From Adineta vaga (Eukaryota; Rotifera): DNA of 64,000 bases. A program made the translations under genes and the position numbers. Below, piece after piece: positions 34,701 to 49,816 of this stretch. The notes beneath the pieces were generated by a model. It was not told the DNA's origin and searched no databases. It saw only the letters and a list, made by a program, of their open reading frames with translations. The DNA lies in assembly GCA_021613535.1 (NCBI GenBank), contig CP075495.1:10292001-10356000 (forward strand), read 5' to 3'. How positions within the stretch are numbered: the first letter of the stretch is position 1; every line of letters starts with the position of its first letter.

Positions 34701-36270
34701 GATGGGAATTGATGCTATAATCTATTATTTATTTATAGGGTTTTAATTTGAATCGACTTGTATCAGCACTTAAAGAACGCGTTCATTCCAAAGAAGGTAT
34801 CAGTGAATATGATTATGACGGAAGACGATCATCATTTCGTCGATCAGGATCCAATCGATCATCGGTACGAATTGATTTTATAATATTTACTGAACTAAGA
34901 CAAAATTTTCTGTTTTATAGAATTTCGAAAACTTATTCTTGGGTAAAAATAAAGTATCGACAAGCCGTCGACCCAGTAGTGGTTTAGAAAATGGACATGT
35001 CATAAATTCCAAAGGACCAAATTTAATCAATCTCGACGAAACAAAACGAACAAGTCAACAAACTCATGATGGTTTTATAATTCAACATCAATATGGTACG
35101 ACATTAAATGTTCCAGATCCTACTAGTGTTCTTCATGTTTTACCGATTGCAACATCACCCGCACCATTGAATGCTCCTCGACCAGCAATAATGTCGACAC
35201 CAAAATCATCCATGATTTGCGTTAAAAATCCTTCGACAGCAATTGCTTTATCACCAACAGAAACACGTCCATTATTACTTGTAACAACCGAAAACCATCA
35301 ACATCGACCACAAACAATAACAGTACCTAATGAACGTCGTCTACCATTGAATGGTCGAATGGCACCGATTATTTCAACTAAACAACGACAACAACCAAAA
35401 TTACCCACAACGAACAATCATCAGATGATCAATGAAACAACAACAACAACAACAACACAAAAACTACCTAGTAAACGATATGTGAATAATCGACCACGAA
35501 CAGCTTTATTTTTTACATCTACAAGTAATTAATAAAGAATGAATTTTTTCAATTTGATTTTCATAAAAATGATTTATTTAGGAGGACCTGATCAATCACC
35601 TGAACAACATCAACCATTACTTAGTAGTAGTGGTAATGATATTAGCCGTCATGGTTCAGTTGATTCTCATACATCTACTGATGACGGTATGGGTCCAAAT
35701 GATAATTGGTCAACTGCACCAAGGTTAGTTAGTTTTATTTCTTCGAAACCTACTTTGATTGTTAAATCTTTTTACAGAACGATAACATCATCAAATATAA
35801 GAACATCTGCTAGCAATAATTCACAATTGATCAATACTGCTCAACCTCGACCACAGCCGAATATGAGTGCTCGACAATTGCCAACATTACCAATTCCTAT
35901 ACGACAGTTACAACCAGCTGATAGTTTGAAGACAAATACATTGTTTTCAGATGATCATAATACAGAAAATGAAGAAGAAGAAGAAGAAGAAGAAGAAGAA
36001 GAAGACGACGACGTTTTATCCGGCCGATTTTCTCATTCTGGAGAGTTATTTTATTATCAAACATCATCTTCTTCATCAGCATCGAAATTAGAGGCATCAC
36101 CCTCAGCAGAAAGTTCCGACAATGAAAATAATGAGGAGCAGTATCGACATGATAATCAAGACGAAGATAATGATGACGACGACGATGATGAGGATGAACA
36201 GAGAATAAATGAAGGACATATAAATGATGAAGATGATGATCAAACTTCATCGTATGAATACGAAAATTAA
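25798..36270 (+). CDS. Cav2: Voltage-gated calcium channel alpha-1 subunit, Cav2 type
   Basis: About 45 exons join in frame to about 2,200 residues. First exons: 25798-26030, 26131-26236, 26293-26432, 26506-26606, 26665-26820, 27003-27026, 27086-27136, 27205-27499. Last exons: 34739-34864, 34921-35524, 35582-35723, 35778-36270. Four six-helix domains are complete. The pore glutamates are EEEE: TMEGW (Glu codon 27369), TGEDW (29308), TGEGW (31263), TGESW (33094). S4 segments carry repeated Arg ([14 protein letters not shown]). The beta-subunit site in the I-II linker reads [14 protein letters not shown]. The C-terminal half ([40 protein letters not shown]) is Cav2-like, not Cav1 or Cav3. Cav2 channels trigger presynaptic transmitter release. 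The II-III linker has polyalanine. The tail is Glu/Asp-rich and ends SSYEYEN without the usual WC end. Two alternative exons occur in domain IV. Confidence 0.95.
27003..27136 (+). other. Cav2: Cav2 micro-exons in domain I turret
   Basis: Two very small exons, 27003-27026 (24 nt) and 27086-27136 (51 nt), encode most of the extracellular S5-to-pore loop of domain I: AADPDSEE and then [17 protein letters not shown]. Both start and end in phase 1, so either could be skipped without changing frame. They are flanked by ordinary introns with GT-AG ends. Confidence 0.75.
28801..28839 (+). other. Cav2: Candidate cassette exon in Cav2 domain II S4-S5 region
   Basis: The intron 28617-28960 is unusually long (344 nt). 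Inside it, TTTCTATAG precedes a 39-nt stretch without a stop in the required phase, followed by GTATAT. Inclusion would add 13 residues, net, around [14 protein letters not shown] between FKVT and HWASL. The consensus fit is moderate. This is a prediction only. Confidence 0.25.
30034..30093 (+). other. Cav2: Stop-free 60-nt intron in Cav2 II-III linker
   Basis: GTAAAA to AACAG, 60 nt, a multiple of three and without an in-frame stop. If spliced, the protein reads [13 protein letters not shown]; if retained, 20 hydrophobic and basic residues are inserted. Splicing is more likely because the inserted residues (KCLFFPCL) do not suit a linker. Confidence 0.5.
32554..32645 (+). other. Cav2: Cav2 alternative exon A, domain IV S5-pore turret
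   Basis: 92 nt, acceptor CCCTACAG, start phase 0, end phase 2. It encodes [15 protein letters not shown] followed by [16 protein letters not shown]. The donor is GC (AG then GCAAGA), the accepted minor donor class. It occupies the same place in the protein as exon B at 32902-32996. Confidence 0.85.
32902..32996 (+). other. Cav2: Cav2 alternative exon B, domain IV S5-pore turret
   Basis: 95 nt, acceptor AAAAAG, start phase 0, end phase 2, donor GTATTT. It encodes [16 protein letters not shown] followed by [16 protein letters not shown]. Both ends match the same flanking exons as exon A. It is closer than A to the usual Cav2 sequence of this region. Confidence 0.88.
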
Positions 36271-37969
36271 TTATTTTTTTTTCTTTTTGGAATATTTTGT
36301 TTTGTTTAAGTAATAAATTTCTAAGACCATATATATATTTACAACTATTACTTTTTAAAACAACCTATATCACATTTATGATGAAGTCTTCAATGGGTAC
36401 ATAAGTAATAAATTTCATCTAAATAATTCAACATTGCCATCAGTAATACAATTCGTTACATGGTACTTCCTTAACAATATTTCTATACGAATGAAAGTGA
36501 TCGATCAATCAACAATAAATACTAGATTAGTATTTATCTGTCTATATCAGATGAATATAAACTAGACATCAATCACGACAAACTTAGTGAATGAGAGATA
36601 CTATTTAAGTGTCGTATGTGGTTAAGAACTAGCTTATTGATCGTTCAATGTAGTCTAGTACCAAGTTTATCTTTATATAAGGCGATTGAAATAATATCAA
36701 TCTATTTAGTTAGAAAAAATAGAATTTCCCAAGTGATCAAATCAATTTGTTTAGGATCACAATAAAATTTACACCACTGAAGCGAAAGCTAGCTTCTATA
36801 AAAACGTACTATTACTGTGTCGATCGTTCAATATAGAATACCTTTGATATTACTGACTCTTTTCCAAAATACAAATATACATCATCTTATAGATTCTCTA
36901 AAAACTTCCAATTAAATATTCACCTGTTCGAAAGAATCAAATCTCTGTCAAGCATATATTAAAGTACATTATCGATCGAATAGCATTTCTCCTAGACGAT
37001 TCATCATTGATCGATATATATATATATATATATTTAATGTTACATCGGAAAAGTAAGCTTGATAGAAAAAACAATCTTTCAATACTTTCTTAACATAATG
37101 AATGAAAGAAACGAGTATTAATAAAATTTTTGTGTCAAAAACTTTCACAACAAATTGATAAATTAAAATTGATTTTCGCTTTTTAAGTATTTAATATTGC
37201 ATTTTTCTCAAGTTTGATAAATACACTTCAAGATAAGTTAACATTTTCTTAAGAAGAATATTTTTTACTATTTATGTATATATTTTAAATATTCCTCATA
37301 TCTCATATATTCTCTTTCATTTTGTTAGGCTAAATAAAATCATTGTTATGGTTACCAACATGTTGATTTCCCTTGTGTGAAGAATAAAATATCCATTCTA
37401 TTCTTCTCGTTTTTCTCTTCGCATCTTTTTTTTTATTTACTCGCTATTATATTCAATTGGCGAACATGATGACTTGAAAAAGATGAAGTTAAAATGAGCT
37501 GCAATTCTATGCAATGATATATGAGACATGTCGTCAGTTATACGATATATACATCTTCAAATCTTTTTGTTTTCATCACTTTCTCATGTTGCACGACTCT
37601 CTTCATTTTTTTCTCTTTATTCGAAGGGGTTTTGTGGATTTATATAGAAGAATGATTCATTCATTGATATGAGCCATCGTTCTCTATTAGACTGTTTGTG
37701 TGCATTTTAGTGCAGAAGGAATGCAATTATGCCGGCCGTCTGTCTTTCTTTTTAACTGGAAAAGGGGTGAGCGCAAGCGAACGACAGAGAAAGAGAAACG
37801 CGAACAACGTCAGTGGGTTGTTGTTCTTTCTCTCTCCTTCTCTCCTTCTCTCCTTTTCTATATTATCTCGTCGTCCGTCTAGCAGTATAACATTTTCTCA
37901 GTCACTGTAGATCGACATTCTTTGCACTCTCAATTCATTCTTAAAGAATAAAAACAAAATAATTACAAA
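36271..37969. other. Intergenic, Cav2 3' flank and beta-tubulin 1 promoter region
   Basis: 1.7 kb with no gene. A (TA)n tract lies at about 37015-37034. Near the tubulin start is a pyrimidine-rich tract of repeated CTCTCCTT at about 37828-37855. The 14-mer AATGATTCATTCAT at 37651-37664 also occurs upstream of the second tubulin gene. Confidence 0.5.
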
Positions 37970-39994
<2,025 letters not shown>

Positions 39995-41101
39995 AAAAAT
40001 GGAAAAACCTTTTTCTTCGACAATATTCGATATTACGTGTTGTGTCTCTATATATTAACCAATTTATCCTACTACTATCTTTTCGTTGTGTACACGTGTT
40101 TAACAAAGCGTTCATATATTCTCCTTTACACAATCTTTTTTCATTCATTGCTCTTATCAAAGAAAATAAATAAATAAATTTCATAAAAATAATTCAATTA
40201 TTATTACTGAATGGGGCATAGATTAAGAACGAGGGTGATGAGAAGAAAAACGATGAAAATAGTGAGATTGAATAGAATGGCATTTGAAAGAATCATATAC
40301 TTCATTTTTGATATACCCGTTTGTTTGAATAAGCTAAAGATATTATGTATTTAAAAAACCGTTTATAACGATTATTTCGTACTAAAATAGATTTGAAAAT
40401 ACATGTGCAATGTATATTTGACTTTCAGGTATCCTTTGTTTTCCCATCATGCTTTTCATCATAACGATAAAATATTCCGATGTCCCTCGCGTATGAATGT
40501 TCATCTATTCTCTTTTTTCTTTCCTTCTCGTCATTTATATATCGAAACTTCTAGTGGTGAAAATCATGATCAGAATAATTTGCCAGCTCATACAAGTAGA
40601 TAGTTAGTCATTCGAACTGATTTTCGCACTTTCTTCATCATCTTACATGACGGTCTAATTTGCTTCTTTTTCTTTCCTCCTTTTTTCTTTCCCTCTGCTT
40701 AGTTGTGATGAATACCAAATAATGATTCATTCATCCATCGATGTATGATGTCGTCCTCCGAGAGGTTTTTGTATATGTAACTGTGTATATATATACATCT
40801 TATAGAATAACCAATGGAAAAAGGTCGTCCATTTCTTTCTTTTACTAAACAGAAAGGATGATAGTTACGAGTTTTTCTCTGACGGACGACAACAAATACA
40901 AAATAATGTCTGTATCGTGTCTTTTTCTTTTTCTCTATTCTTCTATTTTTTCTCTCTTATCTGACTAGACCCGCCAACTCCTCTCTTGTTTGATTCAGTC
41001 ATATATCAACGCTTGTAACTGCTGCAAAAGCATTATTCTTTTCTTACTGTCTATCGTTGTAGATCGTCTAAAATTTTTTTCATCGATTAAATAAATAAAT
41101 A
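39995..41101. other. Intergenic region between tandem beta-tubulins
   Basis: 1.1 kb containing the 3' flank of copy 1 and the promoter of copy 2. The 14-mer AATGATTCATTCAT is at 40721-40734, 381 bases before the copy 2 ATG (319 bases in copy 1). A short (TA)n lies at about 40784-40793. No gene recognised. Confidence 0.5.
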
Positions 41102-42907
<1,806 letters not shown>

Positions 42908-43187
42908 GCGGTGTCAATGATCAATGAACAAATAATAATTTCTCTATCTATATAGCGAGCAATAATACTTCTAGCTTGTGTTTAGGTACTTCTTTCTTAC
43001 TACTATTTCTCCTATTGTTTGTCATGTGTACGTGATTTCTTATCGTAATCCACTTTTTTTTGCTCTTGATCAAATTTTCTTTTATACTGGCGTCTTATAA
43101 CCATACAAATAAAAATGAATGATACATCTATTAAACAGTTGTTTCTATCAATTCTATGTCATTCCAGATGTTGAGGTAAAGAAGACA

Positions 43188-44966
43188 ATGAATGCTGAAT
43201 ATATTTTTTTGTTATTAATACTTGTTTGTCAATTAAATGGTTCTAAAGAAGGTGAGTGGAATTTCATGCTTTTACGTATTTTATTTATTGAAATGAACTT
43301 CAAATTCGCATTTGCTTATAATACATTTGCATACTATATTCATCGATAAACCGATTTTAATCATCTGTATTGTGGCATTAACACTCTCATCTTCATTGTC
43401 TCTGTGCAACTTTAAGAAATATGAACACTAATAGAGTTTTTCTTTTAGCTGATAATTATATCCTGTTTATTGCTCCACCTGAACGTGGTCATTTAAATCC
43501 AATTCTCGAATTAGCTAAACAATTAACATTTCATGGAACTGATAATAATACTGAAATACTTGTTAGTGTACCATCTTATGCTGATGTTAATGTTTCATCA
43601 TGGATAATTGATGAAGGTCTTAATTATCTCGACGGTGGTATTGCTCATGATGTTACTCTTACTGATATGCATGAATTTTCTTTAATGGACTCTCAACATA
43701 TAGGAAGTTATCTCACATTTATATCTCGAATGGCTGATCTTTTTCATAGTTTTAATCGTGTTGCTTATGAAACATTATTACCTGTTCTTCGTCAAAAACG
43801 TGCTAAACCTCGTGTAATTATTTTCGATTTAAATATGTTATGGGCCATTGATTTAGCTAAAGAACTTGGTTCAATACCAGCAATTGTTGTTTGTCCATTT
43901 CTTATTGATGCATTGAATTTACCTAGTATGACTCCACAATGGCATACACCATCCTACATTGTACCATATTCACCAGGAACATTTCTTGGTCGTTTACAAT
44001 TATTCTTCTATCGTTCAATAATATTACCATATCAAAATTATTTTATATTTTCTCAAGTTTATCAACGAAATTTTAATTATGAATTTCTAATTAAAAAACA
44101 TTATCTTACTGTATTTGTTAATACAGCACCACCTTTTGAAATCCCACGTTCGTCTATCAATCCTGCTATTCATTTCTTAGGTCCATTTGTATATCCACAT
44201 CGTTTACAATCAATCAATTCTAATCTACTCACATGGCTGGATGATATTGTTCAACAAAATGATACACTTATTTATATTAGTCTTGGTTCTATCGGTGTTC
44301 TCACACAAGATCAATCGGATAAACTTGTTTCTGCATTTCATCAATTAATACAAAGAAAACATTCCTCTCAAATTCGTGTTCTATGGGCACGAGGTAATAC
44401 ATTACAAAGTAATGATAGTCGTTTTCGTCTGGAAGGTTTTGTACCACAAAAAACCATCTTATCACATGCAGCTATGCAACAAGAACGTTCAGTTTATATA
44501 AATCATTGTGGAATGAGTTCAATGCATGAATCAATTACATTTGGTATTCCACAAATTGCATTTCCACTGTTTCTTGATCAACATCAAGTCGCTAAACGTA
44601 GTGTTGAATTAAAAATGGGTTTATATATCGATAAAAATCATTTTACATCCGATGAATTAATTGAAAAAATTCTTCATGTTATACATAATCCACAAATTTA
44701 TCGTCGTAATACACAAGCAAATAGCCGATGCATTTCGTATTAATGGTAATGGTCTACAACGTGCTCAAAATATTATTGAATATATGAGTAAATATGGACG
44801 TGATATTCAAAAACAAATCTTGTCTTATGATAGTCAGATGAACTGGCTTGAAAGAAATTCGTTCGATATTCTTATGTGTTTTCTTGTATTAATTTTTATT
44901 CTCATTTTCTCTATACGATTTATTTCGAACAAATTCATATCAATACGAAAGAAAAAAAAAGAATAA
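43188..44966 (+). pseudogene. UDP-glycosyltransferase with a one-base frameshift near the C-terminus
   Basis: Exon 1 (43188-43251) codes a signal peptide (MNAEYIFLLLILVCQLNGSK) and exon 2 runs from 43449. The protein starts the GT-B fold with PPERGHLNPILELA and carries the UDP-sugar site VYINHCGMSSMHESITFGIP then QIAFPLFLDQHQ. At about 44718 the frame is lost after NTQ and would stop at 44741. One base shifted, it continues as QIADAFRINGNGLQRAQNII to 44966, through a membrane helix (ILMCFLVLIFILIFSIRF) and a KKKKE tail fitting an ER-retention KKXX signal. So the domain order is complete except for one extra base. It may be a recent pseudogene, an assembly error, or a gene expressing a soluble form lacking the membrane anchor. 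UGTs attach sugars to lipophilic compounds in the ER. Confidence 0.75.
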
Positions 44967-45307
44967 ATTTATTAACATTAATTTTATTTCGTTATAGTTG
45001 ATGCAGTGAATTTGTTTTCTTGCTGCAGTTCATAAAATCTATAACGTTCGACGTGAAGTTAGAGAAACTAGTGCATGTTAGATGGCGTCATCTGTTCGAT
45101 GGTTTTTATCTAAATTGAATGAATTCAAAAGTTCATTTTTACAATTTTTTAAATGTAGATGAAAAGTTTCTATAGATTGACATATTATATCAGATTGTAT
45201 ACAATAAGAATCACTGTTACTAGGGTAATCCTCTTTTGAATTCTTAATCTTTAATGGCAGCATTCGTTATATTTTCTATATGTTTATGAATATTTGTTAT
45301 TGAAACT
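44967..45307. other. Intergenic, UGT to kinase
   Basis: 341 bases, no gene recognised. Probably holds the 3' end of the UGT gene and the kinase promoter. Confidence 0.4.
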
Positions 45308-47460
45308 ATGGCTGAAAGCAATACAGTCATTTCAAAAGATTCCGATAATGAACTTATTCTAGTCAAAGATCGTTATAAAACAATAAAAGTGTTAGGTCGT
45401 GGCAGTTATGGCGAAGTATGGCTTGTTTCCCCACTTGAATCAAGTGTTGGTAGTAAAAGTAAACCTCGTCGATGTGTACTTAAACGTGTTAGTGTAGCTC
45501 GTTCAACTGATGAAAATAATGAATTAGCCGCTGCTGAACGTGAAGCACAATTATTATCTTCACTTAAACATCCAAATATTGTTTCATATATTGAATCATT
45601 TCGTTCTCGTGATCATCATTTGAATATTGTTATGGCTTTTTGTGAAGGTGGAGATTTATATACAAAATTAAAATATCGTAAAAAACAATTATTAGATGAA
45701 GCACAAATTATTGAATGGTTCATTCAAATTACACTGGCATTGCAATATATGCATGAAAGATCAATTTTACATCGTGATTTGAAAACACAAAATATCTTTT
45801 TAACAAAACTTGAAATTGTTAAAGTTGGTGACTTAGGTATCGCAAAAATACTTGATAATAATGGAGCAGATCTAGCAACAACTGTTATTGGTACACCGTA
45901 TGTATTTAATTGAAAGAGTTTTAAAAAAGAAACAAAAACAAAGTCGATCTCTTCTTTTATATTAGATATTATATGAGTCCAGAGATATTTTCCAATCAAC
46001 CCTACGGTCAAAAATCGGATATATGGGCACTTGGCTGTTGTGTTTATGAAATGACAACATTAGAACATGCGTTCAAAGCTGGTGATATTAGTTCACTTGT
46101 ATTGAAAGTTGTTCGGGGACAAACACCACCATTACCATCTGCTGATGTTTATAGTCAATCACTATTGGAATTAATCAATCTTATGTTAGATAAAGATGCA
46201 GCTAATCGACCAAGTGCCAAACAAATTTTGCAACATCCATATATTAAACAGCATATCGTCAGATTATATAATAAAACAAGAGAACGTTGTCAGCCATATA
46301 TAACAACGCCGGTATAGGGTAAAACTTATATTTTGGTTGAGAGAGAAGAATAATAGAGATCAAAATACATTGTCTTATACTTTCAAATAGAAAATCAATT
46401 CTATTCAAAAAGCAAAGTTTACTTTATTCGTCGATAGAATTTCGGATCAGTCATCATAAAACAGAAAGAAAGAACGAAACATCTGATGTATTTTTTTTTC
46501 ATTTAGTCGTCGCAACCATCCTCACTTGAAAATTTACCACAGCACAATAATGATCATTCTACGCCTCCTGAACCTAAACCACGTGCTTCACATCTACTAC
46601 CTTCGGAAGAAAAAACCAACGAAAAACCTAAATCACCAGTTCCACCGTTAAGTCAATCACGAGCTCGACGTCTAAAACAAAAAACAGCTGCCGCAAACGA
46701 TGATATACCAGAATCTCCATCGTCTATTGTCGTTATTACTAATGAAGATGAAGAAAAACAAACTCAATTGATCAATAATGCATTCATAGCAAAAATAAGA
46801 GAAAATGATACTCTCGCTCGTTTTAAGCGAGTTTCTTCATCACCTGGCGATGTACAGTCAAATGATGGTATGATCTATCGTCTTTTTTTGTTCGTTTCAT
46901 CTTAATTGTATTCTTCATACGGATTTTCAGATAACAATATACCACGTGCGAATACTACTGCTCGTCAACGACGACGTGAACAACGTTTTTCTTCAACATC
47001 AACTCTAATTGATGATGAAAATATTCAACCCAAGACTTCACCAGTTTATGATCGTTCAATATCAAATGATAGTCAAATTGATTTCGTCGAACAAGAACGA
47101 AAAGCTAAAAAAGATATTAACGATTTCTTACATCAACTTGATGCCACTCTACGTCAACCTATTTCATCATCTGTTTCATCGTCAGTAGCATCAACATCAG
47201 TAGAAGTTCCTTCAATGTTTGATCGTACAATGATGGCAACAAATAAATTAGAAGAAAGACGTGATGCTCTAAGAGAAAATTGTTTAAAGGAAATTTCATC
47301 CAAACAATTAAAACAAATTCTCGATATCTTAGATCATGTCAGTGACACCGAAATCAAACAACGAATGATTGAAATATTGGGAGAAGATATTTATGAAAAA
47401 TATTGTGCACAAATTTATTCATTGAAATTTTATGAAAATTCAATATTTACACGACAATAA
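45308..47460 (+). CDS. NEK-family serine/threonine kinase (NEK1/3/4/5-like)
   Basis: Four exons (45308-45897, 45966-46311, 46507-46867, 46931-47460) give 608 residues. An N-terminal kinase domain spans about residues 20-305. It has a Gly loop GRGSYGEV, catalytic Lys in VLKRV, HRDLKTQN, a DLG in place of DFG (VKVGDLGIAK), and the activation segment GTPYYMSPE. The subdomain XI Arg is in NRPSAKQILQHPYI. The second half is disordered (Pro, Ser, Asp, Glu-rich) and ends in a helical region (NCLKEISSKQLKQILDILDH). NEKs act in cilia, the cell cycle and the DNA-damage response. If the intron after 46311 is retained, translation stops at 46317 with a kinase-only form. Confidence 0.88.
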
Positions 47461-47754
47461 TCGTTTCAATATCGTTTGTACTCTATATTTTCTAATTGTG
47501 ATAAATATGTATCAGTATTAGTACATAAATCTTGATTTCTTTTACTTTCAAAATTTATCTCAATATTTTTCTATGTTGTTGTAATCGTTCAAACTCGAAA
47601 TCTATTTTGTCTCACTATGTGTTCACATTGATTTTTATCATAAATATAATTGAATATACAAATTTATATATATGTATATTAGACAAGCGCTAAAAATTCT
47701 CACATATTTCTTCGAATTCTATTCTATTTCGTTTTAACTTCATTCATAGAATGT
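47461..47754. other. Intergenic, kinase to CAP-like gene
   Basis: AT-rich, no gene. An acceptor-like CATAG at 47745-47749 lies just before the next ORF start. Confidence 0.4.
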
Positions 47755-48159
47755 ATGTTGAATACATTTCTTTCTTGCCGTCGTATGTGCTGTAACCGAA
47801 AGCCCAAAATATCTTCAATACCTACAAATCCAATAATTCATTCTCATCCAAACATTGAATTGACCGATAAGATAATTACAAAACCAGAATTTATAGATCA
47901 GATTTCAAGTGACATTGATTTAGATCGTTTAACTGAACAGTATCTCGAACGAATCAATGAATATCGCTTTCAATTAGGATTTTCTCCATTAGAATTTTCA
48001 GACAAGCTTACCAATCGAGCACTACAACGAGCACTGGAATTATCACGACAAAATTATATTGAAACAAGTGATCGATCAAATCTTATGTTTAATGATGAAC
48101 CCATTGGTGAAACGTATGAAAACATTTACAATAATTCTTTCATTCGATTTCATCTCTAG
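47755..48159 (+). pseudogene. Truncated CAP-domain (SCP/GAPR-1-like) protein
   Basis: 134 residues. From about residue 60 the sequence resembles the first half of a CAP domain: YLERINEYRFQLGFSPLEFS, then LTNRALQRALELSRQNYIET, then GETYENIYNNS in the place of the usual GEN motif. The second half of the CAP fold, with the conserved HxTQ/HFTxxVW segment, is missing: the frame stops and I find no continuation downstream on the same strand. The N-terminus is Cys/Arg-rich without a clear signal peptide, as in the intracellular GAPR-1 group. It could be a broken gene or a gene whose 3' exons were lost in a rearrangement. Splicing from a GTATGA inside the last codons does not restore a CAP sequence. 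Confidence 0.5.
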
Positions 48160-48440
48160 AGTAATATCTTGTCAATCACCCGTTATTTCTTACTGTCACA
48201 GATTGATCTAGTTTATAACTTACAATTCGAATTCAAGTTGATTATCGTTCACATACAAAGCAATATTCGATTGTTGAGGATATCGCTTTCCTTTTCCTTC
48301 TTGATAACCTTGATTGGAACCATAGAATGAGAAAGAGTAAAGTATCATAATAATCAAACGTAGTTTATTTAAAAGAACGTAGAATGCAAGAAAAAAGAAA
48401 CATCTCGAAAATAGTAAATCTGTTCATAAAAAAAACACGA
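48160..48440. other. Convergent intergenic region
   Basis: 281 bases between the CAP-like fragment and the minus-strand unknown gene. No missing CAP exon found. Confidence 0.4.
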
Positions 48441-49167
48441 TTATTTTCGATTATGTTTATCTAAAGCATACTGGCATAGTTCAAAACATTCATGAAGTGA
48501 TAATGGTTTCCATTGTTGATATGAATTTTCAGAGGAATACTGTTCATATAAATCTCTTAATGAATCTGATTTATGATCAGATAATAAATGACACTGTTGA
48601 AATTTTTCAGATAGTAACAATGATTTTCGTTTAAAGATTAATTCTTTTTCTTGAATGAGTTGTTTTCGTTGTGATTTTCGGAATGCTCGTCTTTGCGATT
48701 TGTTATTTGGCGATATTTTTATTTCTTGATTGGTTGATGATGAATGACTTAGACTTCGTGAGGATAAAGACGAAATACGTTCTAGTTCATTGTCGATTGA
48801 TGATTCGGTAGATTGATTCGATGAACGCGTCTTAAAAAATGGATTAATATAAATTTTAACCGTATTAACTACTGATTCTTTTCGATTTGTAGGCGTTGAT
48901 AAAGATGAATATAAAACGGAACAATCATCAACTATAAAGCAACAATAGAACGAAATTAAGAAATATAATATTCTCAGTGAGATTAATATTCCTACGATAA
49001 TCATTCATTGAACAAGATACCATTGGCATCGAATTTGGTGTATAGTCATAATTATGATAGAGTTGTTCATTTGTTGGAATAATTATCGAGAGATCGTGAA
49101 TATTCTCATTTCTGAATGGGAAATAAGATGGATCACGAAAGAATTCGTTCGAAGTTGTCGGAAACAT
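48441..49167 (-). CDS. Hypothetical protein, two exons, unknown family
   Basis: Two minus-strand exons join across an intron (GTAGGA to TATAG, 57 nt, about 48943-48999). The joined protein starts MFPTTSNEFFRDPSYFPFRN, passes SCSMNDY, continues LDDCSVLYSSLSTPTNR, and ends in a charged helical region (SQRRAFRKSQRKQLIQEKEL) and LHECFELCQYALDKHNRK, about 223 residues. The ATG at 49167 follows a possible acceptor (TTCTTCGTGCAG), so a further 5' exon may exist. Reading the second exon alone would give a false membrane segment that is really intron. There are many Ser, Lys and Arg residues, no domain I recognise, and no signal peptide. Confidence 0.5.
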
Positions 49168-49816
49168 CTGCACGAAGAAAACCGTTGTTTCTATATCGTT
49201 CGTTCGATTGTTTACTTTATCATTTCTTTCCTGCAGTACGAAATATATCTGGTTATAATGGGTATTTTTTAATGAACTCGATAGATGACGCTAAGCAAAT
49301 GTGTCAATCGATTTTTCATTCCAATTCATAGAACAATTGTAGCTAAATTTTTTGAACTGTCTCAAAAAGTATGATTGTTGATCCTATATTCTTTCGTTTT
49401 TGAGATTATGTTCTATATGGCATATATAAATTATGCATACACTTTTTCAATGTGTGATGTCAGACACATTGAGTTTTGCATAATAATAGCTTTTAAATCT
49501 TGAACGTGTGCTACATATGATTTTTCCAGAACTGGTCACATGTTCCGATCATATTTCCTTATTGATTTAATCTCAAAATGAATATCGACGTCATCCATAG
49601 TTTTCTGTTCTCTTGCGAGCATAGAGTATAGAACTAAAAATTACTTGCGCAGTAGTCACACATTGTTTAGGAGGAAGGGCCAAGTCCATCCCATACTATA
49701 GGCTCTATTTTAATTTCTCAATTCATTGCTTTTTATTACAGAATTCTTGTGATTTTATAGCTTTGGTTAATAATCTATGAACTCATTGTTACGCGTTGTT
49801 TTGATAACCATACATT
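49168..49816. other. Intergenic, 650 bases
   Basis: 5' flanks of the unknown gene (minus) and a GPCR (plus). Short open frames at 49054-49331 on the plus strand have no supporting feature. Confidence 0.4.

Noticed and set aside
35897-36250. Minus-strand frame rich in His and Leu
   Set aside because: Antisense of the GAA/GAT repeats that encode the acidic Cav2 tail.
37698-37910. Two overlapping open frames upstream of beta-tubulin 1
   Set aside because: They lie in a pyrimidine-rich promoter or 5'UTR region with low-complexity Ser/Leu content, and nothing supports translation.
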